From Nocardia wallacei (GTDB lineage Bacteria; Actinomycetota; Actinomycetes; Mycobacteriales; Mycobacteriaceae): a DNA stretch of 64,000 nt. The stretch is taken from positions 4,030,001-4,094,000 of the forward strand of contig NZ_AP023396.1 of assembly GCF_014466955.1 (NCBI RefSeq), given 5' to 3'. The translations under genes were made by a program, and so were the position numbers. The notes below the pieces were generated by a model, which was given only the letters and a program-made list of their open reading frames with translations, ran no database searches and had not been told where the DNA came from. Below, one piece after another: positions 27,425 through 36,488 of this stretch (positions within the stretch are counted from its first letter, which is position 1; the number at the start of each line of letters is the position of its first letter).

Positions 27425-28519
27425 ATGGATTCCATCCGAGTGGGCATCGTCGGAGCCAGCCCCGACCGCGGCTGGGCGGTGCGCGCGCATGTGCCCGCGC
27501 TAGGGGCGCTGGCGGATTACCGGATCACCGCCGTCGGCACCAGCCGACTCGAGAGCGCCGAGCGGGCGGCCCGGCTGTTCGGCGCGGCGCACGCCTACGC
27601 CGATCCACGCGAGCTCGCGGAGGATCCCGGCGTCGATCTGGTCGCGATCACGGTGAAGGTGCCCGCGCACGCGGAACTGATCCGCCTGGCGCTGGCGGCG
27701 GGCAAGCACGTCTACTGCGAATGGCCGCTCGCCCTGCACACCGCCGAAGCCGAGGAGTTGGCCGGACTGGCCGCGGCCGCGGGCGTCCACCACGCGGTCG
27801 GTCTGCAGACCCGGTACTCCCCCGCCGTCGCGCGAGCCCGCCGGCTGCTGGCGGAAGGCTATGTCGGCGAGGTCGTTTCGGCGACGGTGTACGCCACCCG
27901 GCAGCTGGGCGCGGGCACGGAGGTGCCGGATTGGGCGGCCTACACCCTGGATCGGCGCACCGGTGCGGGTGTCGTGGAGGTCCTCGGGGGCCACACGCTC
28001 GACGCGGTCGAATATCTGATCGGCCGGTTCACCGACGTGTCCGCCCGGCTCGCCCGCCACCACTCCCGGGCGGTGGTCGAAGGAGTCGGCGACGTCGAGG
28101 TCACCAGTCCGGGCCACCTGCTGCTCGACGCCGCCACGGCCGCGGGCATCGTGGTGTCGGCGCACATCCACGACTCCAAGGTGACCAACGGCCGCACCCG
28201 GATCGAAATCGCGGGTACCGCAGGGGATCTGGCGATCGTCTCCGGTGCCGGCGGGCCGGGCGGCATCTCGCTGAGCGAGCTGCGCCTGCTGGGCTCCCGG
28301 GGCGGCGAGTGGCAGCCACTCGACGGCGCGGATCCACTGGCGGCGATGCCGATCGGGATCGAGCCCGGTAACGTCGCGCGCCTGTATTCGGCTCTGGCAC
28401 AGGATATCCGGACCGGTGCCGCGACGGTCCCCACCTTCGGTGACGGCGTTCGCGTGCACCGGGTGCTCGACGCCGTGCGCGCCGCGGCGCACACGGGACG
28501 GCGGGTTCCGGTCTCCTGA
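27425..28519 (+). CDS. Gal80-like Gfo/Idh/MocA-family protein lacking the catalytic Lys
   Basis: A 364-residue Gfo/Idh/MocA-fold protein. The N-terminal dinucleotide fold starts VGIVGASPDRGW. The motif that is EKP in active family members reads CEWPLA here, with Trp100 in place of the catalytic Lys. The remainder (GLQTRYSPAVARARRLLAEG, SPGHLLLDA, AGTAGDLAI) resembles yeast Gal80 and its bacterial relatives, which bind NAD(P) but act as sensors rather than dehydrogenases. The ATG has GAGGGAACGACC upstream. Control by the divergent TetR is likely. It is convergent with the carboxylase gene (6-bp gap). An oxidoreductase using another base cannot be excluded. Confidence 0.85.
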   Translation: MDSIRVGIVGASPDRGWAVRAHVPALGALADYRITAVGTSRLESAERAARLFGAAHAYADPRELAEDPGVDLVAITVKVPAHAELIRLALAAGKHVYCEWPLALHTAEAEELAGLAAAAGVHHAVGLQTRYSPAVARARRLLAEGYVGEVVSATVYATRQLGAGTEVPDWAAYTLDRRTGAGVVEVLGGHTLDAVEYLIGRFTDVSARLARHHSRAVVEGVGDVEVTSPGHLLLDAATAAGIVVSAHIHDSKVTNGRTRIEIAGTAGDLAIVSGAGGPGGISLSELRLLGSRGGEWQPLDGADPLAAMPIGIEPGNVARLYSALAQDIRTGAATVPTFGDGVRVHRVLDAVRAAAHTGRRVPVS

Positions 28520-28525
28520 GACGCC

Positions 28526-30103
28526 TCACATCGGATACAGCGGGTGCTTGCGCGGGTTGGCGACCGGCAGCACCGGGCGCTTGTCGCGCAGCAGGCGCAG
28601 TGCGCGGCGGATCTCCAGGCGGGTGCGCGACGGCTCGATGACCGCGTCGATATAGCCCCGTTCGGCGGCGATCCACGGGGTGGCGACGGTCTCGTTGTAC
28701 TGATTGATCAGGAACTGGCGCGCCGCTTCCCGCTGGTCCTCCGGCACCGCCGCCAGCTGCCGCTTGCCGACCAGATCCACCGCGCTCTCCGCGCCGATCA
28801 CGGCGATGCGCGCCGTCGGCCAGGCCAGGCTGATGTCGGCGCCCACCTGCCGGGCCGCCATCATGCCGTAGGCGCCGCCGTAGGACTTGCGCACCACGAG
28901 ATTGACGATCGGCACCGTCGCCTCGATGATCGCCCGCGGCACCCGGCCGCCGCGGATGATCACGCCGTTGCGCTCCTCCTCGAGGCCCGGCAGCACGCCG
29001 GGGGTGTCCGCGACGAACACCAGCGGGAGGTTGAACGCGTCGCACAGCCGGATGAAATAGGTCGACTTGTCCGAGCAGGCGGCGTCGATCGAACCACCCA
29101 GCACCAGCGGCTGATTGGCGATCACGCCGACCGGGAAGCCGTCCACGCGGGCGAAGCCGGTGATCAGATTCGGCGCGAAAGCGGCACGGACCTCGTGGAA
29201 TTCGCCGTCGTCGAAGATGCGCAGCAGGATCTCGTGCATGTCGTATCCGGCGCGGTCGGAATCCGGGATGATCCGGTCGAGTTCGCGGTCGGTGTCGGTG
29301 ATCTCCGGTTCCAGCCCGGGATTGACGATCGGCGGCAGCTCGAGACAGCTCGACGGGAAGTAACTCAGGTAGGCGCGGGCCCAGTCGTAGGCCTCCCGCT
29401 CGGTGGCCGCGACGTGGTGCAGCGTGCCGCGTTCGGCCTGCACCTTCGCACCGCCGAGTTCCTCGGCGGAGATGTCCTCGCCGTTGACCGCCTTGATCAC
29501 CTCGGGCCCGGTGACGAACATGTAGGACTGCTCGGTGCCGATCAGCACATCGGTGTTGATCGGCCCGTATACCGAGCCCGCGGCGCATTTGCCCAGAATG
29601 ATCGACACCTGCGGCACGTACCCCGACAGCCGCTCCAGCGCCCGCGAGATGTCGCCGAACGACGCGATCGACCCGACCGCGTCCTGGATGCGCGCACCCC
29701 CGGAGTCGTTGATGGTCACCACCGGGCAGGCGTTGTCGAACGCCAGGCGCAAGGCGCGCACGAACTTTCGCGCCGACGTGATGCCGACCGATCCGCCGTA
29801 CACCGTCTGGTCGTGCGCGATCACCACCACCGGCCGGCCGTCGATCAGCCCGCGGCCGGTGACCAGACCGTCACCGTAGAGGGCGTCCGGGTCGCCGGGC
29901 TGCCGGGCCAGCGCACCGGTCTCGACGAAGGTTCCCCGGTCCAGCAACATCTCGATGCGCCGCCGCACGCTGGGAATGCCCTTCTTCCGCCGCTTCGCGA
30001 TCCCGGCCGCCCCCGCCGGTTCGGTCGCGACCGCCAGCAGTTTCACCAGTTCGTCGAGCTTCGCCTGGGTACCGACCACGCCCTGTGCCACCTTCCGAGC
30101 CAC
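28526..30103 (-). CDS. Acyl-CoA carboxylase beta (carboxyltransferase) subunit
   Basis: A 525-residue biotin-dependent carboxyltransferase of the AccD/PccB type. The N-terminal lobe contains the CoA-binding region (DQTVYGGSVG, INDSGGARIQDAVGS, GKCAAGSVYGP), and the C-terminal lobe has DTPGVLPGLEEERNGVI and RKSYGGAYGMMA, the carboxybiotin side. Such subunits pair with an AccA-type biotin carboxylase to make malonyl- or methylmalonyl-CoA; no alpha or epsilon subunit gene is adjacent. The GTG at 30103 begins the protein with AGCGGAA just upstream. Substrate (acetyl-, propionyl- or longer acyl-CoA) is not decided by eye. Confidence 0.93.
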   Translation of the reverse strand: MARKVAQGVVGTQAKLDELVKLLAVATEPAGAAGIAKRRKKGIPSVRRRIEMLLDRGTFVETGALARQPGDPDALYGDGLVTGRGLIDGRPVVVIAHDQTVYGGSVGITSARKFVRALRLAFDNACPVVTINDSGGARIQDAVGSIASFGDISRALERLSGYVPQVSIILGKCAAGSVYGPINTDVLIGTEQSYMFVTGPEVIKAVNGEDISAEELGGAKVQAERGTLHHVAATEREAYDWARAYLSYFPSSCLELPPIVNPGLEPEITDTDRELDRIIPDSDRAGYDMHEILLRIFDDGEFHEVRAAFAPNLITGFARVDGFPVGVIANQPLVLGGSIDAACSDKSTYFIRLCDAFNLPLVFVADTPGVLPGLEEERNGVIIRGGRVPRAIIEATVPIVNLVVRKSYGGAYGMMAARQVGADISLAWPTARIAVIGAESAVDLVGKRQLAAVPEDQREAARQFLINQYNETVATPWIAAERGYIDAVIEPSRTRLEIRRALRLLRDKRPVLPVANPRKHPLYPM

Positions 30104-30293
30104 TTCCGCTGTGCCCAGCGCACGTTAAGCGGTATCGACACCGCCGCACCCCCCTCGAGCCGGATAACCGGAGCACTCACAGCGGAATCCGCATCGGGCT
30201 CACACATGCAACAACCGCGGCGGTGCGGTGACTTTCTCCGTCCTGGGGGTGGCGGGGTGTGCGGCGACCTCGACAGGACTACGGTGGTGATGC

Positions 30294-30584
30294 ATGTCGA
30301 CCAGGGATATCACGGTGACCGTCACGGTGGACGAAGCCGATTGGCTGGAGCTGAGCGACGCGGCCGAATGCGCGGGCATGGGCGTGGACGCCTACGTCGC
30401 GTGGGGAGTGCGACTACTGGCGGCGCGCACGGCGCCCGGCAGGACCCTGCGCGCCGACGACCATCCGGGGCTGCCGCCCGTGCGGCGCAGGCCCGACGTC
30501 GTCGATGAGCCGGAGTCGGCGGCCTGGACGGAAACGTTCGCCGAGCGGCTGTCGCACCGCGCCGACGCCTTCCGGGAAGTCTGA
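30294..30584 (+). CDS. Small hypothetical protein, possibly ribbon-helix-helix
   Basis: A 96-residue acidic protein. The first 45 residues (ITVTVTVDEADWLELSDAAE and then a hydrophobic helix) have the strand-helix-helix rhythm of RHH/CopG DNA-binding proteins; the rest is charged and probably disordered. Divergent from the carboxylase gene across 190 bp. No partner toxin gene is adjacent. Confidence 0.6.
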   Translation: MSTRDITVTVTVDEADWLELSDAAECAGMGVDAYVAWGVRLLAARTAPGRTLRADDHPGLPPVRRRPDVVDEPESAAWTETFAERLSHRADAFREV

Positions 30585-30697
30585 GACCGCCCGGTCTCCC
30601 ACTAGGCGTTTCGAGAGATCAGCTTGCCGAGCTTCATCGCGGCGGCGCGGCGTGGCGGTCCGAAGTCCTCCTCCGTGTGGACCTTCGGCCCGGATGC

Positions 30698-31447
30698 TCA
30701 GCTCGTGGACCGCTCGAGCAGCGCCAGGGCCCGTTCCCGCAGTTCCTGGGAGGCGCGGGCGGCGTCGCCCGCGTCGAACGGCGGTTGCGGATCGTATTCG
30801 ATGCCGAGCTGGATCGCGCGGGCGGTGTCGTCGTCGGTGAGCAGCGCGGCCAGATACAGGGCCATGTCGATACCGGCGGAAACGCCTGCGGCGGTGAGGT
30901 ATTTGCCCGATCGGACGTAACGGCGCGGCACGAAGGTCACGCCGTAGGTGGCTTGGAGGTAAGGCCCGGCCGCCCAGTAGGTGGTCGCCTCCCGGCCCCG
31001 CAGCAGTCCCGCGGCGGCGAGCACCACCGCGCCCGTGCAGACCGAGGTGGTCCACGTGGACGTGCGATCGATGTCCCGGATCCATTGCAGCACACCGTCG
31101 TTCGCGGTGACCGCCGTACTGCCGCGTCTGCCCGCCCCCGGGACCAGCAGGACGTCGAGCCGATCCACCTCCTCCAGGGCCAGCTCGGCCATCATCGCGA
31201 CATCGCCGGTGTCGGTGCGCACCGGGCCGCGACGTTCCGCGATCATCGTCACCCGCGCGTCCGGTACGCGGGACAGGACTTCCGCCGGTCCGGTCGGATC
31301 GAGCAGGCTGAACCCGTCGTAGAGCAGGATGCCGATGCGCGGACCGGCGCCGTCGGGCCGTGCCGACGCCGGTGCGGTACCGAAACCGGTGGCCACGAGC
31401 GCGGCTGTGCCGCCGACCAATCGGCGGCGGGAGAGGTATGGTGTCAC
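30698..31447 (-). CDS. Exported DJ-1/PfpI-family protein with a Tat-like signal
   Basis: A 249-residue protein. Residues 6-29 form a twin-arginine-like signal (SRRRLVGGTAALVATG) ending in APASA. The mature part is a DJ-1/PfpI glutamine-amidotransferase-like domain with the elbow SVCTGAVVLAAAGLL, nucleophile Cys137, as in isonitrile hydratases and GlxA sensors. It overlaps the GlxA-type regulator by GTGA and shares with it the same domain (both have SVCTGA-VLAAAGLL), so the pair looks like a duplication with one copy exported and one fused to an AraC domain. Substrate unknown. Confidence 0.85.
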   Translation of the reverse strand: MTPYLSRRRLVGGTAALVATGFGTAPASARPDGAGPRIGILLYDGFSLLDPTGPAEVLSRVPDARVTMIAERRGPVRTDTGDVAMMAELALEEVDRLDVLLVPGAGRRGSTAVTANDGVLQWIRDIDRTSTWTTSVCTGAVVLAAAGLLRGREATTYWAAGPYLQATYGVTFVPRRYVRSGKYLTAAGVSAGIDMALYLAALLTDDDTARAIQLGIEYDPQPPFDAGDAARASQELRERALALLERSTS

Positions 31448-32445
31448 GCTGCCGAAGTGTCGTCCCCGGCGTCGGCTCCGACGCTCGGCATGTCCGTGTT
31501 CTTGCGCATCGTGTCGCCGTTCATGCCGTATCGGGCGCGCAGCGCGGCCCGCAGTGTCTGCACGGAACCGAATCCGCAGCGCCGGGCGACGGCGGTCATG
31601 GGTAACGCGGTGCGGCGGATCAGGTGGGCCGCCGCCTCGGCCCGCGCCTCCCGTACCGCCCGCGCGGGTGTCGTCCCCGCGTGGACGGCGAACAGCCGGG
31701 TGAGCTGGCGGGTGCTCAGACCCGCTCGGGTGGCGAGAGCCGCCGGTGTCAGGTCCTCGGCGAGGTGGCCCGAGACGTAGGCCAGCAGGTCGCCGACCAC
31801 CCGGTCCTCGCGCGGCGCCGCCGCCAGGAACATGCTGATCTGCGCCTGGTCGGCGGGCCGGTGCAGGTAGGTGACCAGGATGCGGGCGACCGTGCGCGCC
31901 AGTGCCGGGCCGTGGTCGTCGTCGATGAGCGACAGCGTCAGGTCCAGGGCGCTGGTCACCCCGGCCGAGGAGTAGACATTGCCGTCGCGGATGTACAGCG
32001 GCGCGGTGTCCACGGCGACCGACGGGAACCGCGCGGCCAGTTCGTCACCGTAGCCCCAGTGCGTGGTCACGCGGCGATGTTCCAGCAGACCGGCCGCGGC
32101 CAGCACGTACGCGCCGGTGCAGACCGAGGCGAGCCGCCTGGTGTGGCGGGCCAGCCGCCGCACCTGATCGAGCAGGCGGTGGTCGGCCGCGGCCCGCTCG
32201 GTGCCCGCCCCGCCGACGACCATCAGCGTGTCCAGCGGGCCGGTCACCGCCTCCAGCGGACGGCTGCCCAGCACGATCCCCGCCGAGGTCCGGACCCCGC
32301 GCCCGCCGGCCGACACCACGTCCACCCGGTACGGCGGCTGCGCTCCGGCTCGATTCGCCATATCCAATGCACCACTGGGACAAGCGATATCGAGAATCTG
32401 CGCATCGTCGTACGCGACGATAAGCACTCGCCGGTCGGCCTCCAT
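31444..32445 (-). CDS. GlxA-family regulator: DJ-1/PfpI domain fused to AraC helix-turn-helix
   Basis: A 333-residue protein. The N-terminal DJ-1/PfpI domain (VLIVAYDDAQILDIACPSGA; Cys109 in SVCTGAYVLAAAGLL) is joined to a C-terminal AraC-type DNA-binding domain (LATRAGLSTRQLTRLFAVHA, then AVARRCGFGSVQTLRAALR). The ATG at 32445 begins the domain directly. Translationally coupled to the exported PfpI protein gene, which is the likely target or partner. Known GlxA-type regulators respond to small metabolites and activate adjacent genes. Confidence 0.9.
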   Translation of the reverse strand: MEADRRVLIVAYDDAQILDIACPSGALDMANRAGAQPPYRVDVVSAGGRGVRTSAGIVLGSRPLEAVTGPLDTLMVVGGAGTERAAADHRLLDQVRRLARHTRRLASVCTGAYVLAAAGLLEHRRVTTHWGYGDELAARFPSVAVDTAPLYIRDGNVYSSAGVTSALDLTLSLIDDDHGPALARTVARILVTYLHRPADQAQISMFLAAAPREDRVVGDLLAYVSGHLAEDLTPAALATRAGLSTRQLTRLFAVHAGTTPARAVREARAEAAAHLIRRTALPMTAVARRCGFGSVQTLRAALRARYGMNGDTMRKNTDMPSVGADAGDDTSAA

Positions 32446-32585
32446 AACCGCCGATGGTATCCGCGCGGCGACAACCACCCGGGCGGTGTCACGGTGCGAA
32501 GTGGCAGGCGGCGATGGTGCAGCCGGGCGCCACGTCGCGCAGCGGCCGGTGCGGGTACTACTTCGGTCGCATGGATATCGACCGG

Positions 32586-33836
32586 TCAGGGGATGACGAC
32601 CGGACCGAGCGCCGGTGTCGGCTCGTCGGCCCAGCGATGTCCGGTCTCGCGCGGAGTGACGCCCGCCTCGGTCCACGCCGCCAGCAGCTGCGCCACCTTG
32701 GCGTGCATGATGGTGCGCAGCCGGTCGAACGAGGTGTCCGGGTTGTCGTCGACCTCACCGAGCAGCAGCCACCAGGCCCAGGCCACGGCGCCCGCATTGG
32801 CCACGAAGTCCGGCAGCACCGGGACGCCGCGGGCGGCGAGCATGGCCTCCGCCTCCGGTGTTGTGGCGGCGTTGGCGGCCTCCACGATGATCCGGGCGCG
32901 GATGTCGAAGGAGTTGTCCGGCGTGATCGCGTACGAAATCGCCGCGGGGACAAGGATATCCACGTCCGCGGACAGGATCGCGGTGCGCGGCAGCTGCTCG
33001 ATGCCCGCCGGCAGCCGGGAGCGGTCGATCTCGCCGTAGCCGTCGCGCAGCTCCAGTAGCGCCGGGATGTCCAGCCCCGCGGCGCAGTGCAGCGTGCCGG
33101 CCGCGTCGGCCACGGTGGTGACCCGCATCCCCGCCTCGTGCAGGTAGTAGGCGGCCGAGCCGCCCATGGTGCCGACCCCCTGGATCGCGACCGTCGTCGC
33201 GGCGGGTGGCTGCCCCCACGAGACCGCGGCGGCGAGGCAGGCGTGGGCGACGCCGTAGCCGCCGATCACGTCGCCGAGCAGGAAACCACCCTCGACCACT
33301 GCGTTCAGGCCGCTGCGCACCCGCGCCAGGGTGGCCGCCGGATCACTCGCGCGGCGAATCGCGGCGTGGTAGCTCTGGCCCAGGCCGAGCTTGTCGAAGA
33401 CCTCATCGATCAGATGCTGCGGGACGCCGAGATCCTCCGCGGTCACCCAGTGCGAGTCGATCCACGGGCGCATGGCCTCGCAGAACCGCTCCAGCACGGC
33501 GACCGCGCGCGGGTCCTTGGGGTCGAAGTCGATGCCGCCCTTGGCCCCGCCGATCGGCAGGTCGAAGGTGGCGGTCTTGTTGGCCATGCCGCGCGCCAGG
33601 TCCTCGACCTCGCTCAGCGTGCAACCGGCGCGCATCCGGGTACCGCCGGTGGCCAGCCCGGCGCGCAGGGTGTGCACGACGAGGTAGCCGACCGCGCCCG
33701 TGTGCGGATCGGTCCACTGCAGGCGCATGTAGGGCTCGGGGCGACGGCTCACGGGGGCGAGCGCGGCGGGAACGGTCGGAGCGGTTTGCGCGATCGCCTG
33801 CTGGGTACCCTCCACAGGGTTCTGCATCATCGTCAT
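32586..33836 (-). CDS. Glu/Leu/Phe/Val dehydrogenase family protein
   Basis: A 416-residue amino-acid dehydrogenase. The catalytic domain has GGAKGGIDFDP (catalytic Lys) and TAEDLGVPQ; the NAD(P) domain has AIQGVGTMGGSAAYYLHEAG (GxGxxG) and ILVPAAISYAI with the family's PAA segment. It interconverts an L-amino acid and 2-oxoacid plus ammonia; glutamate is the commonest substrate, but by eye branched-chain activity is not excluded. The ATG at 33836 follows GGAGGT with 8 bases between, an excellent Shine-Dalgarno sequence, so the upstream GTG is rejected. Divergent from a LysR gene that probably controls it. Confidence 0.93.
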   Translation of the reverse strand: MTMMQNPVEGTQQAIAQTAPTVPAALAPVSRRPEPYMRLQWTDPHTGAVGYLVVHTLRAGLATGGTRMRAGCTLSEVEDLARGMANKTATFDLPIGGAKGGIDFDPKDPRAVAVLERFCEAMRPWIDSHWVTAEDLGVPQHLIDEVFDKLGLGQSYHAAIRRASDPAATLARVRSGLNAVVEGGFLLGDVIGGYGVAHACLAAAVSWGQPPAATTVAIQGVGTMGGSAAYYLHEAGMRVTTVADAAGTLHCAAGLDIPALLELRDGYGEIDRSRLPAGIEQLPRTAILSADVDILVPAAISYAITPDNSFDIRARIIVEAANAATTPEAEAMLAARGVPVLPDFVANAGAVAWAWWLLLGEVDDNPDTSFDRLRTIMHAKVAQLLAAWTEAGVTPRETGHRWADEPTPALGPVVIP

Positions 33837-34043
33837 GGGGAACCACCTCCGTATTCGTACTAGTGCCGTAACCACCACCCACCGGGAATCGCCGGTCGCG
33901 CGACTCCCGCCCGGACCTCGCTGTCCCCGGCCGATGACTCGCGCCCGGTGTCACCAGCCTGCGTTCGCACGTAGGCGCGCGTCTATTTACGGTTCATTCA
34001 CGGCAGTGTTCAGCGTTCCTGCACAGCCTTTACGCTCGGTGCC

Positions 34044-35042
34044 ATGGACCTGTCGCTGCCTCGTCTGCGAATGTTGCGTGAGCTCCACCGCCGCGGCACG
34101 ATCACCGCGGCGGCGACCGCGCTGCACTACACCGCGTCGGCCGTCTCCCAGCAACTCGCGCAGCTGGAACGCGATGTCGGCACCCGGCTGTTCGAGCGGC
34201 GCGGGCGGCGGGTCCAGCTCACCGATCTGGGGGTGCTGCTCGCCGAGCACGCCGAGGAGATCCTCGCGTCGGTCGAGCGGGCGACCCAGGCGCTCGAGGA
34301 GGCGGGCGAGTCGGTGACGGCGACGATCACCGCCGGGGTCTGGGCGTCGGTGGCCTCGGGCCTGATCCCCGACGCGCTGACCGCTCTCGCGCGCACCCAT
34401 CCCGGCATCCGCGTGCGGACCCGCGAGCTGGCGCCGGAGGCGACGGCGGCGGCGGTCCGCGACGGCGCGCTCGACCTGTCGTTCGTCCTCGACTACTCCA
34501 ACTACCCGATGACCTGGGACCGCGGCTTGGAGCGCACGATCATCGCGGTCGAGCGGGTGTATGCCGCCGTCCCGGCCGGCGCGGTGCCGGCGGCCAGCGT
34601 GACCCTGGCCGAGCTGGCCGAGCATCCGTGGATTCTCGCGCCCGCCCGCTCGAACTTCGGGCACGCGGTCCGGCTGGCGTTCCAGTCCGTCGGGCTGGAA
34701 CCGCGGATCGACCACGAGGTGGAGGAACAGGCCACCGCGATGGCGATGGTCGCGGCCGGGCTGGGCGTGACGCTGGTGTCGGATCTGGGCCTGGCGCTGC
34801 GGCCGCCGGGCGTGGACATCGTCGCACTGGGCGACGTGCTCACCCGCACGGTGTCGCTGGCCTACCGCACCAATACGGCGCGCCGCGCCGCCCTGCTGCT
34901 CGTGGTGGACGCGATCCGGACCGCCGCGGCGGAGAAGGGGCTCGCCGCCGACGCCGCCCCGCTCGCCCCGGCGGACGTGGAAACCATCGCCCCGGCGAAT
35001 AATTCGCTCGAGCCGTCCAACAAGAGCCTGGGGCTGGGCTGA
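34044..35042 (+). CDS. LysR-family transcriptional regulator
   Basis: A 332-residue LysR protein: N-terminal winged helix (LRELHRRGTITAAATALHYT, SQQLAQLERDVGTRLFERRG), then a periplasmic-binding-protein-like effector domain (LSFVLDYSNYP, ILAPARSNFGHAV). It is divergent from the amino-acid dehydrogenase across 207 bp, the usual layout for a LysR that activates its neighbour. The C-terminal 30 residues are low in complexity. Convergent with a second LysR gene (9-bp gap). Confidence 0.92.
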   Translation: MDLSLPRLRMLRELHRRGTITAAATALHYTASAVSQQLAQLERDVGTRLFERRGRRVQLTDLGVLLAEHAEEILASVERATQALEEAGESVTATITAGVWASVASGLIPDALTALARTHPGIRVRTRELAPEATAAAVRDGALDLSFVLDYSNYPMTWDRGLERTIIAVERVYAAVPAGAVPAASVTLAELAEHPWILAPARSNFGHAVRLAFQSVGLEPRIDHEVEEQATAMAMVAAGLGVTLVSDLGLALRPPGVDIVALGDVLTRTVSLAYRTNTARRAALLLVVDAIRTAAAEKGLAADAAPLAPADVETIAPANNSLEPSNKSLGLG

Positions 35043-35051
35043 GCCGGAGCG

Positions 35052-35966
35052 CTAGTCGCGCAGCCTGGCGCGCAACTGCGCGTTGAGCACGGCGGCGGTG
35101 TCGCGGAGGGCCTCGGCGAGCGGGTGCCCGCCGTCCGGCCCCCGCTTCCGGTATGCCAGCACCGTCGGCCGGACGGCGGCCGGGTCGTCGATGCGCACGA
35201 CCGCGACCGCGGCGGGCAGCGCGGGAACCAGCAGGCCCGGCACCACGGTGACACCCAGACCGGCCGCCACCAGGCCCAGCTTGGCGCCCCAGTCGCGAGC
35301 GGTGTAGGCGACGATCGGCTGCCACGTGGCGCCGGTCCAGGCACCGAGCAGGGTGCCGCGCGGGTCCTCGCCGCCGATGATCCAGCGTTCGCCGCGCAAT
35401 TCCTCGGCGGGGACCGAGACCCGGTGCGCGAGCGGATGCCGCGCGGGCGCCGCGACATACAGCGCGTCGTCGAGCAGGGGCGCGGTCGCCACGGTGTCGG
35501 GCGGATCGACCTCCCCGGACAGCACCGCCATGTCCAGGCGGCCGCGGGACAGGGCGGCCAGCAGGCCGGGGGTCAGCCCTTCCCGCAACCGCACCTCGAG
35601 CATCGGATGGCGGGGCGTCACCGCGGCCAGCGCCCGCGGGACGAGCGCTGCGGTGGCGGTCGCGAACGCGCCCAAGCGAATTCGGCCCGCGACGCCGGTG
35701 CTCGCGTCACGCAGCTCGCCGCGGATGTTGTCGAGTGTGTCCAGGACCGAATCCGCGTGCCGCACCACGATCCGGCCCGCCGCGGTGGGCCGCACGCCGC
35801 GGGCCAGCCGTTCGAACAGCGGGGCGCCCGCCGCCTGCTCCATGAGCGTGATCTGCCGCGAGACCGCCGACTGGGTGTAGCCGAGATGCTCGGCCGCCCG
35901 CGAGAACGACTGGTAGCGGGCGGCCGCGCGCACGACCCGCAATCCCGTGACAGTGAACTCCGCCAT
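35052..35966 (-). CDS. LysR-family transcriptional regulator
   Basis: A 304-residue LysR protein: winged helix TGLRVVRAAARYQSFSRAAE, with QSAVSRQITLMEQAAGAPLF, followed by the effector domain (LDMAVLSGEVDPP, RWIIGGEDPRG). The ATG at 35966 gives the normal N terminus; an ATG-like extension six codons longer is not needed. Divergent from the SnoaL-like gene across 71 bp containing a 7-12-7 inverted repeat. Confidence 0.92.
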   Translation of the reverse strand: MAEFTVTGLRVVRAAARYQSFSRAAEHLGYTQSAVSRQITLMEQAAGAPLFERLARGVRPTAAGRIVVRHADSVLDTLDNIRGELRDASTGVAGRIRLGAFATATAALVPRALAAVTPRHPMLEVRLREGLTPGLLAALSRGRLDMAVLSGEVDPPDTVATAPLLDDALYVAAPARHPLAHRVSVPAEELRGERWIIGGEDPRGTLLGAWTGATWQPIVAYTARDWGAKLGLVAAGLGVTVVPGLLVPALPAAVAVVRIDDPAAVRPTVLAYRKRGPDGGHPLAEALRDTAAVLNAQLRARLRD

Positions 35967-35985
35967 GCGTAAAGCTGATACCACA

Positions 35986-36011
35986 TATGCGAGACTCTCG
36001 CTGGTCGCATA
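35986..36011. promoter_or_regulatory. Inverted repeat between LysR and SnoaL-like genes
   Basis: TATGCGA (35986-35992) and TCGCATA (36005-36011) are perfect inverted arms separated by 12 bases in the 71-bp divergent region. A LysR-type operator controlling both genes is likely. Confidence 0.6.
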
Positions 36012-36037
36012 CCAGCGGCGGCCGTAGCGTCGGCGGC

Positions 36038-36454
36038 ATGGACACCGAATCGAACAAGGAACTCATCCGGGCGGTCTTCGAGCGGATGTCGCGCGGCGAC
36101 ACGCGGGCGCTGAGCGAAGCGATGGCCGACGACTGCCGCTGGGTCTTTCCCGGCAACTGGTCGTGGTCGGGCACCTGGGAATCCAAGCCCGTGGTGGTGG
36201 GTGACCTGCTGCGCCCGCTCGCGGCCCAGTTCACCGACGACGGCTATCGCAGCGCGGCGAATCTGCTGCTCGCCGAGGGCGACCGGGTGGTGGCACAGGT
36301 AGAGGGACACGCGACCACCACCCGCGGCGAAACCTACCGGCAGACTTACTGTTTCATCTTCCGGATCGCGGGCGGCCGCATCACCGAGGTGATCGAGCAC
36401 TGCGATACCGCGCTGGTCGAACGCGTGCTGGAACCGCTGCGCCCGCCCCGCTGA
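36038..36454 (+). CDS. SnoaL/NTF2-like protein
   Basis: A 138-residue protein with the single-domain NTF2-like cone fold: an N-terminal helix (NKELIRAVFERMSRGDTRAL), FPGNWSWSGTW, and C-terminal strands (YCFIFRIAGGRITEVIEHCD). The family includes ketosteroid isomerases, epoxide hydrolases and polyketide cyclases; the catalytic residue set is not clear. The ATG at 36038 is supported by the divergent LysR architecture. Likely LysR-regulated. Confidence 0.85.
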   Translation: MDTESNKELIRAVFERMSRGDTRALSEAMADDCRWVFPGNWSWSGTWESKPVVVGDLLRPLAAQFTDDGYRSAANLLLAEGDRVVAQVEGHATTTRGETYRQTYCFIFRIAGGRITEVIEHCDTALVERVLEPLRPPR

Positions 36455-36488
36455 TCCCGGCCGCACGCCCGGCGATGCGGCGGATCAG
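36451..36488. terminator. Weak inverted repeat across two convergent stop codons
   Basis: CTGATCC (36451-36457) and GGATCAG (36482-36488) are perfect 7-bp arms around a GC-rich 24-base loop and contain the stop codons of both convergent genes. Possible bidirectional terminator without a U-tract. Confidence 0.35.

Noticed and set aside
28544..30508. Long plus-strand frame opposite the carboxylase gene
   Set aside because: Antisense of a well-conserved carboxyltransferase; composition not protein-like.
30610..30646. Minus-strand peptide MKLGKLISRNA
   Set aside because: Only 11 codons, with a stop not far upstream and no homology visible; might be a gene end remnant but cannot be supported.
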